From Methylococcaceae bacterium NSP1-1 (GTDB lineage Bacteria > Pseudomonadota > Gammaproteobacteria > Methylococcales > Methylomonadaceae), in the NCBI GenBank assembly GCA_002256465.1, contig NQJG01000055.1:1-5918 (forward strand): a stretch of DNA of 5,918 nucleotides, written 5' to 3'. The notes beneath the pieces are model-generated. The model was not told the origin of the DNA, did not search any database, and was given only the letters and a program-made list of their open reading frames with translations. Below are positions 1 through 5,679 of the stretch, one piece after another. How positions within the stretch are numbered: the first letter of the stretch is position 1; the number at the start of each line of letters is the position of its first letter. Position numbers and translations under genes: made by a program.

Positions 1-561
1 ATAATAACCAACTCCACCTTGCGCCAAATTCAACGCGGCGTTTCTAATCCTTTTGGATGATACGCCTTCAACTCTTATGTCAATTGCCCTGCCTTGCATG
101 TGAAAACTATGTTTTGCAACCCCATGGCTATGTTTGTGTAACTGGGCATTGGTAAACGGAGAACGATAACCGGAAATAATATGAAAGGGTTTATTAAGAC
201 CAAGTGTTTGCTTCAGATCAAACAACTGATCCAGTAAGGCGGTATCGATGGGGTGAATATCATCAGTACGGAAGTCGCGAAGCAAATAATTGATTTCTTG
301 CAGTGCGTCTTTAATATAATTGCCGCGTTCAAAATAGGTTAACTTTAATTTTTCGCCGGTATGCGTATGTTCGAAGGAGAGCGTTTTGTATCCAGGACCA
401 TGAATAGCTTGTGTATGCACATGGTCGTGTCCGTACCGGCCCTCATGCCGAACGGCCGCTGTTTCAACCCCGCATCCGCTCAATGCCAGCACAGACCCAT
501 AAGCCAGCGTCTTTAGAAACTTGCGTCTTGATGCGACAGTAATTTCTTCGTCAATCTTCAT
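1..561 (-). CDS. ycbK: YcbK/MepK-like M15 (DUF882) murein peptidase, Tat signal, C-terminus cut by window edge
   Basis: The 187 visible residues begin with a Tat motif, SRRKFLK (11-17), then a short hydrophobic stretch ending in a lipobox-like LSGC with Cys30, so the product is probably a Tat-exported lipoprotein. A His-rich linker follows (H39, H45, H47, H49, H54, H65, H67). The catalytic region has the family signatures FHIISGYRSP (126-135), SFHMQGRAIDI (152-162) and GGVGYY (182-187). His154 and Asp161 fit two zinc ligands of the M15 fold; the third, a His shortly after GGVGYY, lies beyond the window. Family members cleave peptidoglycan cross-links in the periplasm; E. coli MepK cuts 3-3 cross-links. 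The gene lies downstream of an L,D-transpeptidase in the same direction, as mepK follows ldtD in E. coli. The start at 561 puts the RR motif at the usual distance; its ribosome binding site is weak. An in-frame TTG 24 bases upstream is possible. The family is secure; the exact substrate is inferred. Confidence 0.9.
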   Translation of the reverse strand, partial: MKIDEEITVASRRKFLKTLAYGSVLALSGCGVETAAVRHEGRYGHDHVHTQAIHGPGYKTLSFEHTHTGEKLKLTYFERGNYIKDALQEINYLLRDFRTDDIHPIDTALLDQLFDLKQTLGLNKPFHIISGYRSPFTNAQLHKHSHGVAKHSFHMQGRAIDIRVEGVSSKRIRNAALNLAQGGVGYY

Positions 562-631
562 GTTTTTTAATGGTTGCTCGTTCAAAGTTTTAACTCATAT
601 AATGCTTTTTTTATGAATGGTTCAATGCCTT

Positions 632-660
632 TATATACATCATAAATTGTATTAGTTCAA
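632..660 (-). promoter_or_regulatory. Candidate sigma-70 promoter for the ycbK-like gene
   Basis: On the minus strand TTGAAC (660-655) is followed after 17 bases by TATATA (637-632), each matching four of six consensus positions. The distance to the start codon at 561 would leave a leader of about 65 bases. A second TTGAAC (625-620) with TATATG (601-596) after 18 bases is an alternative closer to the gene. The region is AT-rich, so chance matches are expected; this is inferred from pattern alone. Confidence 0.3.
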
Positions 661-721
661 GCCTGATATGACATTTACTAGTTTTTTAGAAGTATCTGTC
701 AGGTTAAATTCAGCCTAGAAA

Positions 722-763
722 CTATTTTTTTCCGACCATTTTTCCATCGATTAATATGCCCAT
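722..763 (-). pseudogene. 13-codon reading frame with a good ribosome binding site; possible gene-start relic
   Basis: Downstream of the L,D-transpeptidase stop, the minus strand has AAGGAT four bases before an ATG (763-761) that opens MGILIDGKMVGKK and then a TAG stop. The residues resemble the MG-L-DG-W start typical of glutathionyl-hydroquinone reductases (YqjG/ECM4 family of glutathione transferases). Reading on past the stop gives more stops and no recognisable continuation. It may be the surviving start of a gene that once followed the transpeptidase gene, a tiny real peptide, or chance. Thirteen residues cannot establish homology. Confidence 0.2.
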
Positions 764-809
764 GGTGATCCTTAGATACAACTGGGAAACGTGGAATGGA
801 AGGTGAAAA

Positions 810-1712
810 TCAGCCAATCACGATGACTGGTGTACCATTTTTGATAGTGTCGTAAAACCATAGTGACGATTCTATCGATATTCTGACGCAACCGTGCGAC
901 ACATTGTAGGCCGGAACTGACGGCGAACCATGAATTGCGTATCCGTCAATAAAATACAACGGGTTATATAGCTTGCCAAGATCACTTTCGCGCCAACCGG
1001 AAATTCTCCTTTGAATGCGAAACTTACCTTGCGGCGTGCGGGCCACACCACAAACCTGTTTCCCCGATTTTTTCGATATTTCGCAATACTTGCGATTCGA
1101 ACCCGTTGACACCGCGATAACGCGATCGAGTCCTTGCTCATCGAAAAAAAGTAACACCTGACGCGTAAGATCTATCTCGATGCGAGGCAAACCCAACTCG
1201 GGATGAAGCCCTTCAGGAAGCATTGCCACGTGCAAGGCTTTCTGTGTTTCCAGATTGTATGTACCGGTGCGCTTCAACCGGGCGTACTTCTGAAACGCCA
1301 CGACACCCTGCCACGTCTGTTGGTCGTAAAAACCGTCGATAACACCCACGTCGTAACGAAGTTCCGTAAGCCGTTTCTCCAGCGCCAGCACCGCCTCGCC
1401 TCGTGAGCCGACTTTAAGAATCTTGGACGGGAAAAACGGACCCGAATCAAGTGGCGTTGGCGTAGCGACTATTGAAATTGCTGACGGCGTGGTTCTACTC
1501 TTGGAGAGGTCTGTCGTGGACGGTGATGGCAACGTATCCACATGCGCCGAAGTTTGTTGTTTAGAAGCATTGGCCTTATCAACTGAGACCATTTTGACGA
1601 CCTTTGATTTTGTCAAATCTGAATAGAATCCTTGTACAGACTTTAGTGCAAGTGTAAGGCTACTACACCCGGTCAGCAAAGCGAGGACTATCAATGCGAA
1701 TAATGCTTTCAT
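810..1712 (-). CDS. L,D-transpeptidase lipoprotein (PG_binding_1 + YkuD domains)
   Basis: A 300-residue protein with a lipoprotein signal: short basic start, hydrophobic core and lipobox LLTGC with Cys16. Serines at +2 and +3 predict transfer to the outer membrane. A low-complexity Ser/Thr/Lys/Pro linker (about 40-95) leads to a PG_binding_1 domain (about 97-161) and a C-terminal YkuD domain (about 176-299). The catalytic signature is complete: RTPQGKF (225-231), AIHGSPSVPAYNVSHGCVRI (259-278), with His261, His273 and nucleophile Cys275. Such enzymes form 3-3 peptide cross-links in murein or attach lipoproteins to it, in the periplasm. Two further cysteines, Cys210 and Cys221, flank a Lys-rich loop and could pair. 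The frame is open upstream to an ATG at 1760, adding 16 residues, but that would bury the lipoprotein signal, so 1712 is preferred even though neither start has a clear ribosome binding site. The linker and cell-wall domain suggest the catalytic domain reaches from the outer membrane to the murein. Confidence 0.93.
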   Translation of the reverse strand: MKALFALIVLALLTGCSSLTLALKSVQGFYSDLTKSKVVKMVSVDKANASKQQTSAHVDTLPSPSTTDLSKSRTTPSAISIVATPTPLDSGPFFPSKILKVGSRGEAVLALEKRLTELRYDVGVIDGFYDQQTWQGVVAFQKYARLKRTGTYNLETQKALHVAMLPEGLHPELGLPRIEIDLTRQVLLFFDEQGLDRVIAVSTGSNRKYCEISKKSGKQVCGVARTPQGKFRIQRRISGWRESDLGKLYNPLYFIDGYAIHGSPSVPAYNVSHGCVRISIESSLWFYDTIKNGTPVIVIG

Positions 1713-1732
1713 GGTGGTTTGTTTGTAGTGAA

Positions 1733-1900
1733 CTATCGTGCAATGGAACAAAAATGGCATTTATCGCTTCGATGTAAAGCCATTTCACAAAATACTACCA
1801 CTGGTGTTTTGTAGTTTAAGTTTTTTCTAGGACTATAGTTAAGTTCCGCTAATACTTTTGAGCATCATCTTGGGTTACATAATCCAACGGTTGATTCCTA
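1733..1900 (-). pseudogene. IS30-family transposase relic, C-terminal end, frameshifted
   Basis: Read on the minus strand, 1852-1733 gives LAELNYSPRKNLNYKTP followed by VVVFCEMALH and a stop at 1735-1733. This matches the C-terminal signature of IS30-family transposases, in which an LN-RPRK-L-YKTP-VF block follows the last catalytic Glu region. Just upstream, in the neighbouring frame (1899-1855), NQPLDYVTQDDAQK fits the segment expected before it, so a one-base loss near 1853-1856 has shifted the frame. Farther upstream the reading frames break up and no DDE catalytic residues can be found. The element is therefore an inactive remnant of well under a fifth of a full transposase gene. It ends immediately upstream of the L,D-transpeptidase gene, so that gene's promoter may lie in or beside the old insertion end. 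No terminal inverted repeats or target duplication could be recognised. Confidence 0.6.
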
Positions 1901-2033
1901 GAACCAGTTTATGATCTTCCTGCCACCTTTCGTCCAAATAGTATTCGAATAACAAAATAGCTTGCTTAGATCATTTATTCAATTTATTTACGCTTAATAT
2001 TATTTTTTTGAAAAGAGAAATTATGTGAAAAAA

Positions 2034-2108
2034 ATGAATCAATCAATTAAGCGGATTTGGCTTTTGCCTGTAATTGCATTTGTATGCATCGGTCCTCGCC
2101 GTGATTAA
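2034..2108 (+). CDS. Doubtful 24-codon ORF with signal-peptide-like sequence
   Basis: The peptide starts MNQSIKRIW and continues with a hydrophobic run, LLPVIAFVCI, before PRRD and a stop. Basic residues followed by a hydrophobic core resemble the first part of a signal peptide or a single membrane segment. An in-frame GTG at 2025 would add three residues, and a purine-rich AAAAGAGAAA lies a few bases upstream. It could be a small membrane peptide, a leader peptide for the hsp20-lon operon, or the start of a lost gene. No family was recognised, and an ORF this short can occur by chance. Confidence 0.2.
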   Translation: MNQSIKRIWLLPVIAFVCIGPRRD

Positions 2109-2116
2109 GATAGTCA

Positions 2117-2144
2117 TTGACTGTTTGAAAAAAAAGAATAAATT
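2117..2144 (+). promoter_or_regulatory. Candidate sigma-70 promoter for hsp20-lon
   Basis: TTGACT (2117-2122) matches five of six -35 positions, and TAAATT (2139-2144), 16 bases later, matches four of six -10 positions. A transcript would start near 2151 and have a leader of about 58 bases before the hsp20 start at 2209. I saw no sigma-32 pair (CTTGAA with CCCAT-T), no CIRCE inverted repeat and no UUUU thermometer element opposite the ribosome binding site, so heat control is not evident from the sequence. Confidence 0.35.
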
Positions 2145-2208
2145 AACTCATCAGAACCATAAACCAAGCATATCTACTTGTAAATCGACAACCCGGGATA
2201 AACACATT

Positions 2209-2610
2209 ATGCCATTACGTGACCTTGAAACCTGGATGTGGGCGGAAGCTTGCGAGATATTGGATCGAGCAGACCGCCTGCATCGACAGTTCTTTAGACC
2301 GGATATTATGAATGCCAGACGACCCACATGGGAACCGCCGGTCGATGTTTATGAAACCAGCTATGAATTCAAAATCATGATCGCATTGCCCGGTGTTGCA
2401 CCGGAGCATTTGCGTGTAATGCTGGAAGAAAACCATTTGATTATTGACGGACAGCGTCATCTCCCGGCGGGCGCTGAGTCGCATATTCGACGCCTGGAAA
2501 TTCCCTATGGACGCTTTGAACGGCGTATTGAACTGCCCAAAGGCCATTTCGAAATCGGCACACGAGAATTTGTGAATGGCTGTTTATTAATTTCACTACG
2601 AAAAATATAA
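2209..2610 (+). CDS. Small heat shock protein, Hsp20/alpha-crystallin family
   Basis: A 133-residue cytoplasmic chaperone that, by family, holds unfolding proteins without ATP. An N-terminal arm (1-40) rich in Trp, Glu and Arg precedes the alpha-crystallin domain (about 42-132). Its signatures are PPVDVYET (43-50), FKIMIALPGVAPEHL (54-68), LIIDGQRHLP (78-87), IPYGRFERRIELP (98-110) and the NGCLLISL strand (123-130), which stands for the usual NGVL motif. The protein ends three residues after that strand, so the C-terminal tail with the I-X-I/V motif that many Hsp20 proteins use to build oligomers is missing. The ATG at 2209 is chosen because the family sequence begins just after it and GGGA lies at 2195-2198; an upstream TTG at 2074 would add 45 unrelated residues. 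The gene is followed after 9 bases by lon, whose ribosome binding site overlaps this stop codon, suggesting joint and coupled expression in protein quality control. Confidence 0.92.
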   Translation: MPLRDLETWMWAEACEILDRADRLHRQFFRPDIMNARRPTWEPPVDVYETSYEFKIMIALPGVAPEHLRVMLEENHLIIDGQRHLPAGAESHIRRLEIPYGRFERRIELPKGHFEIGTREFVNGCLLISLRKI

Positions 2611-2613
2611 GGG
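2609..2613 (+). promoter_or_regulatory. Ribosome binding site of lon overlapping the hsp20 stop codon
   Basis: AAGGG begins inside the TAA stop of hsp20 (2608-2610) and ends six bases before the lon ATG at 2620. Ribosomes finishing hsp20 would stand on this site, so translational coupling is likely. It also supports the chosen lon start. Confidence 0.6.
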
Positions 2614-2619
2614 CTTCTT

Positions 2620-5028
2620 ATGCAAATCAAGGACCTGAAAAACAGACTTCTGGGATCAACGAAAGACACGAAAGAGCCCTCTTCAGAGCTAAAGCAGGAG
2701 GCTCCATTGCAATCCACAGCTATTCCGGATGATGCACTGATTATTGTGCCCATGCGTGGTACTGTGCTTTTCCCGCAAAATGTTTCACCGTTGGTGATAG
2801 GCCGCAAGCCCTCTATTGCCGCCGTGCAACAGGCGGTACGTTCCGAGAAACCGATCGGATTGCTCATGCAGTTGCGTGACACCGACCAAGAGCCCGGCCC
2901 GGAAGACCTCCACACGATCGGTACTGTGGCGGAAATTTTACGTTATCTAACCGCACCTGACGGCACTCATCATATCGTTTGCCAGGGTGTACAACGCTTT
3001 CGTGTGCTGGAGTTTTTACAAGGTTATCCGTTTCAAGTCGCCCGTTGCGAACGTTACGAAGAGCCTGAAGTGAGCTCCAAGGATGTTGAAGCGCGACTGA
3101 TAACACTCAAACAAAAAGCGCTGGAAGTGTTGGCGGAGACACGACAGGCACCTGATGAGCTGGTTAATGCCGTTCAATCAATCACCTCACCGACAATGCT
3201 GGCTGATTTAATTGCCAGTTACCTGATTACAAAACCTGAAGAGAAACAAGAAGTGCTGTCCTTATTTAATATACTGGAACGTATTGACAAGCTTCTGGAG
3301 TTACTCAATTACAGGATCGAGGTATTAAAGCTTTCCAACAAGATTAACGAACAAACCCAGGAAACCATGGGACAGCGGCAGCGCGAATTCGTTTTGCGGG
3401 AGCAAATGAAGGCTATCCAGAAGGAATTGGGCGAAGCTGAAGGAAATGCGGCCGAAATTGAAGAAATCAGCAATGCTATTAGTGCAGCCAAGATGCCTGA
3501 AGAGGTGGAAAAACAGGCGCGCAAGGAGCTCGGCCGCTTGCAGCACATGCCGGATGCCAGCGGTGAATATTCGATGATTCGCACTTACCTTGATTGGCTG
3601 ACGGAACTGCCCTGGTCCGTTGCCAGTGCAGGCATTATTGATATTGCAAAAGCCAGGGAAATCCTTAATGAAGACCATTACGGTCTGGATAAAATCAAGC
3701 AGCGCATTTTGGAGTTTCTTGCGATTCGCAAGCTGAATCCGAATGGCAAGAGCCCTATTCTTTGCTTTGTCGGACCACCCGGAGTCGGAAAAACCTCATT
3801 AGGACGCAGCATAGCCCGCGCAACAGGGCGTGAATTCATACGTACCAGCCTGGGCGGTACGCACGACGAAGCCGAAATCCGTGGTCACAGGCGCACTTAT
3901 ATTGGCGCATTGCCGGGCAACATTATTCAATCCATTCGCAAGGCCGGCACCAATAATCCGGTATTTATGCTGGATGAAATGGACAAGCTCGGTTCAGGAT
4001 TTCATGGTGATCCCTCTTCAGCCCTGCTGGAAGTATTGGATCCGGAACAGAATTCAACCTTTCGCGATAATTATCTGGCTGTCCCGTTTGATCTGAGCCA
4101 TGTCATGTTCATCGGAACTGCCAATGTACTGGACAGTATTCCCATACCGTTACGTGATCGTATGGAAGTGATCGAGTTATCCGGCTATACCCTGGACGAA
4201 AAGGCACAGATCGCAAGACGTTATTTGGTAAGCAGACAATTGGAAACGAACGGACTCACAACGGAACAATGTACCATCACCGACCGGGCCATAGAAACCA
4301 TCATACAGGACTATACCCGTGAAGCCGGCTGCAGAAATCTTGAGCGTGAAATCGGTTCAGTATTTCGTCATGTAGCCATGCGTATTGCCGAGGGTATCGT
4401 CGTTAATGAGCAAATCGACAGTGAACAACTTCCAGGCATTCTGGGGCCAAAAAAGTTTGAAAGCGAGATCGCCATGCGAACCAGCGTTCCGGGTGTTGCT
4501 ACAGGGCTTGCATGGACGCCGGTCGGTGGTGATATTCTTTTTATTGAAGCTACACGTCTGCCCGGTAACGGCAAGCTGATCCTAACCGGTCAGTTGGGCG
4601 AAGTTATGAAAGAAAGCGCCCAGGCCGCATTAAGTCTGGTAAAATCGCGCGCCCATGAGCTGGGATTAAACCAGGAGCTATTCGAAAAAAACGACATCCA
4701 TATACATGTGCCTGCAGGCGCGATACCTAAAGATGGACCCAGCGCCGGCGTTGCGATGTTTACAGCCTTATATTCCGCTTTTTCTGAGCGGATTGTGCAA
4801 AGTGATGTTGCTATGACTGGAGAAATCAGCCTGCGCGGATTGGTATTGCCGGTCGGCGGCATTAAAGAGAAAGTCATTGCTGCTGCCAGAGCAGGGATAA
4901 AAACTGTCATGCTGCCCAAACGTAACCAAAGAGACTTTGAAGAAATACCCGAAGCTGTAAGAAATCATCTTCAGTTTATCTGGCTGGAAAAGGTAGATGA
5001 CGTGTTAACATTTGCCTTGGAAAAGTGA
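2620..5028 (+). CDS. lon: ATP-dependent protease Lon (LonA, endopeptidase La)
   Basis: A complete 802-residue protein, close to the usual LonA length (E. coli about 784). It degrades misfolded and selected regulatory proteins in the cytoplasm as a ring-shaped oligomer. Order: a polar N-terminal extension (1-37); LON substrate-binding domain (about 38-235, starting LIIVPMRGTVLFP); helical coiled-coil region (about 236-330); AAA+ domain with Walker A GPPGVGKT (385-392), Walker B VFMLDEMDK (448-456), sensor-1 region GTANVLDSIP (499-508) and sensor-2 region GCRNLERE (570-577); and the Lon protease domain (about 605-800). The Ser-Lys dyad is intact: Ser708 in PKDGPSAG (703-710) and Lys751 in GGIKEK (746-751), 43 residues apart as in E. 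coli. There is no frameshift. The gene is coupled to hsp20 and not flanked by clpX or hupB, so it may be an additional Lon specialised for stress or aggregated substrates; that is inference. No strong terminator follows. Confidence 0.97.
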   Translation: MQIKDLKNRLLGSTKDTKEPSSELKQEAPLQSTAIPDDALIIVPMRGTVLFPQNVSPLVIGRKPSIAAVQQAVRSEKPIGLLMQLRDTDQEPGPEDLHTIGTVAEILRYLTAPDGTHHIVCQGVQRFRVLEFLQGYPFQVARCERYEEPEVSSKDVEARLITLKQKALEVLAETRQAPDELVNAVQSITSPTMLADLIASYLITKPEEKQEVLSLFNILERIDKLLELLNYRIEVLKLSNKINEQTQETMGQRQREFVLREQMKAIQKELGEAEGNAAEIEEISNAISAAKMPEEVEKQARKELGRLQHMPDASGEYSMIRTYLDWLTELPWSVASAGIIDIAKAREILNEDHYGLDKIKQRILEFLAIRKLNPNGKSPILCFVGPPGVGKTSLGRSIARATGREFIRTSLGGTHDEAEIRGHRRTYIGALPGNIIQSIRKAGTNNPVFMLDEMDKLGSGFHGDPSSALLEVLDPEQNSTFRDNYLAVPFDLSHVMFIGTANVLDSIPIPLRDRMEVIELSGYTLDEKAQIARRYLVSRQLETNGLTTEQCTITDRAIETIIQDYTREAGCRNLEREIGSVFRHVAMRIAEGIVVNEQIDSEQLPGILGPKKFESEIAMRTSVPGVATGLAWTPVGGDILFIEATRLPGNGKLILTGQLGEVMKESAQAALSLVKSRAHELGLNQELFEKNDIHIHVPAGAIPKDGPSAGVAMFTALYSAFSERIVQSDVAMTGEISLRGLVLPVGGIKEKVIAAARAGIKTVMLPKRNQRDFEEIPEAVRNHLQFIWLEKVDDVLTFALEK

Positions 5029-5055
5029 TCTAAAATACCCGCAAAAAATTTTAGG

Positions 5056-5208
5056 CTGATTTAATTTTAAACCTTGCCCTTTGGCAAAGGCTTTCCAGTG
5101 TATATGTTTGATCGAATCACCCGGTTGATAATCCTTCAATTCATGAAAGTCATCAATTCCCTTTCGGCTAAAACCTTTCTGGGCTTGTACTGAATTCGTT
5201 TTCGGAAA
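5056..5208 (-). pseudogene. Eroded internal fragment of a DUF58 protein
   Basis: The spacer between lon and the zinc-finger gene contains, on the minus strand, an open stretch without a start codon. Its core (5160-5056) reads GIDDFHELKDYQPGDSIKHI followed by HWKAFAKGQG. This is the signature block of DUF58 proteins, whose consensus is roughly G-(D/E)F--LR-Y-PGDS-R-I-WKA-A+-. The preceding residues (from about 5208) are compatible with the loop that comes before the block. A stop lies upstream at 5232-5230, and after GLKLNQ the family resemblance ends before the frame runs into the antisense of lon. Full DUF58 proteins have about 300 to 440 residues and usually sit beside a MoxR AAA+ ATPase gene, which is absent here. 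Only some 50 codons remain, so this is a non-functional relic. Confidence 0.7.
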
Positions 5209-5309
5209 ATGATGATAGGATGTCAGAAATTATTGTCATCCGGCTTTAGTATAGAGCAAGATGCAATTTTTAAGAGCGAGTCCATTATAAAAAAAAGAGC
5301 AATAATATT

Positions 5310-5648
5310 ATGAAAGAATATGAAGAAGTCCGTAGCCATTTAGTCGCCATGCTGGAAGAGCTGAATCTTCGACTGGCCAGGATCACTGATAATGTCAGAC
5401 ATTCGGAGGTGCCTTTAGAAAAGGACTTTGCGGAAATGGCGACACAAAATGTGAATAATGAAGTTATGGATTATTTAGGTAATTCAGCCAGAGCAGAAAT
5501 AGAAATGATTAATCAGGCTATTGCCAGAATAGACAATGGCCAATACGGTATTTGCCAGGTTTGCGATGAGCCAATCAGCAAGGAACGTTTAGAAGCCGTG
5601 CCTTATTCTAATATGTGTATTAAGTGTGCCAGTAAAGCGGAACGATAA
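5310..5648 (+). CDS. DksA/TraR-family C4 zinc-finger protein (short, 112 aa)
   Basis: The protein has a long N-terminal helical hairpin (about 1-75) and a C-terminal zinc finger with Cys82, Cys85, Cys103 and Cys106, a C-x2-C-x17-C-x2-C spacing as in DksA. The signatures IDNGQYGIC (74-82) and RLEAVPYSNMCIKC (93-106) are typical of the family. DksA inserts its coiled-coil into the RNA polymerase secondary channel and acts with ppGpp through a D-x2-D-x-A tip. Here the matching position reads DFAEMA (39-44), so Asp39, Glu42 and Ala44 keep an acidic tip with one conservative change. At 112 residues it is shorter than DksA (about 150) and longer than TraR (about 73). It is probably an accessory polymerase-binding regulator. 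The start has AAGAG at 5295-5299, ten bases upstream. A gene for an enzyme of the fumarylacetoacetate hydrolase family converges on it with a gap of 31 bases. Confidence 0.9.
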   Translation: MKEYEEVRSHLVAMLEELNLRLARITDNVRHSEVPLEKDFAEMATQNVNNEVMDYLGNSARAEIEMINQAIARIDNGQYGICQVCDEPISKERLEAVPYSNMCIKCASKAER

Positions 5649-5679
5649 GAGGGCTCAGAGCGAACGGATATCATATCCA

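Larger units (their letters stand above)
1901..2208. other. AT-rich spacer between divergent genes, no secure gene
   Basis: This stretch lies between the transposase relic and hsp20. It has long A and T runs and no full-length gene. Three short open stretches read like protein but could not be assigned: one on the minus strand at 1875-1970, one on the plus strand at 2034-2108 with a signal-peptide-like character, and one on the minus strand at 2047-2130. The hsp20 frame also stays open upstream to a TTG at 2074, but those 45 residues have no Hsp20 character. The rest is best regarded as decayed or regulatory DNA. Confidence 0.5.

Noticed and set aside
1203..1626. Two plus-strand frames of 67 codons inside the L,D-transpeptidase gene, and a minus-strand frame at 872-1141
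   Set aside because: They overlap an intact, domain-supported gene and have no recognisable protein character.
1713..1760. Longer start of the L,D-transpeptidase at 1760
   Set aside because: It would place 16 residues before a clear lipoprotein signal peptide and block its function; it also overlaps the transposase relic region.
2047..2130. Minus-strand open stretch ending in MQLQAKAKSA and a stop
   Set aside because: It reads like the tail of a protein, but it has no start, no recognised family, and lies opposite another short frame; chance is sufficient.
2074..2208. N-terminal extension of Hsp20 from a TTG at 2074
   Set aside because: The 45 extra residues are Lys- and Asn-rich with no family resemblance, have no ribosome binding site and run through the likely promoter.
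2215..4968. Several open frames of 64 to 136 codons on either strand inside hsp20 and lon
   Set aside because: They lie entirely or almost entirely within well-supported genes in other frames, show no domain of their own and are shadow frames.
5030..5054. Inverted repeat CTAAAAT ... ATTTTAG two bases after the lon stop, as a possible lon terminator
   Set aside because: The seven-base stem has one G-C pair only, the loop is 11 bases, and no T run follows directly. It also overlaps the end of the DUF58 relic. It is too weak to call.
5072..5090. Hairpin TTGCC-CTTT-GGCAA with an alternative CCTTT-GGC-AAAGG pairing
   Set aside because: There are only five base pairs and no T tract after it, and the sequence is explained by the codons of the DUF58 fragment.
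5666..5678. Short palindrome GGATAT-C-ATATCC between the convergent zinc-finger and FAH genes
   Set aside because: A hairpin would have a five-base, AT-rich stem and no T run; it is not convincing as a two-way terminator.
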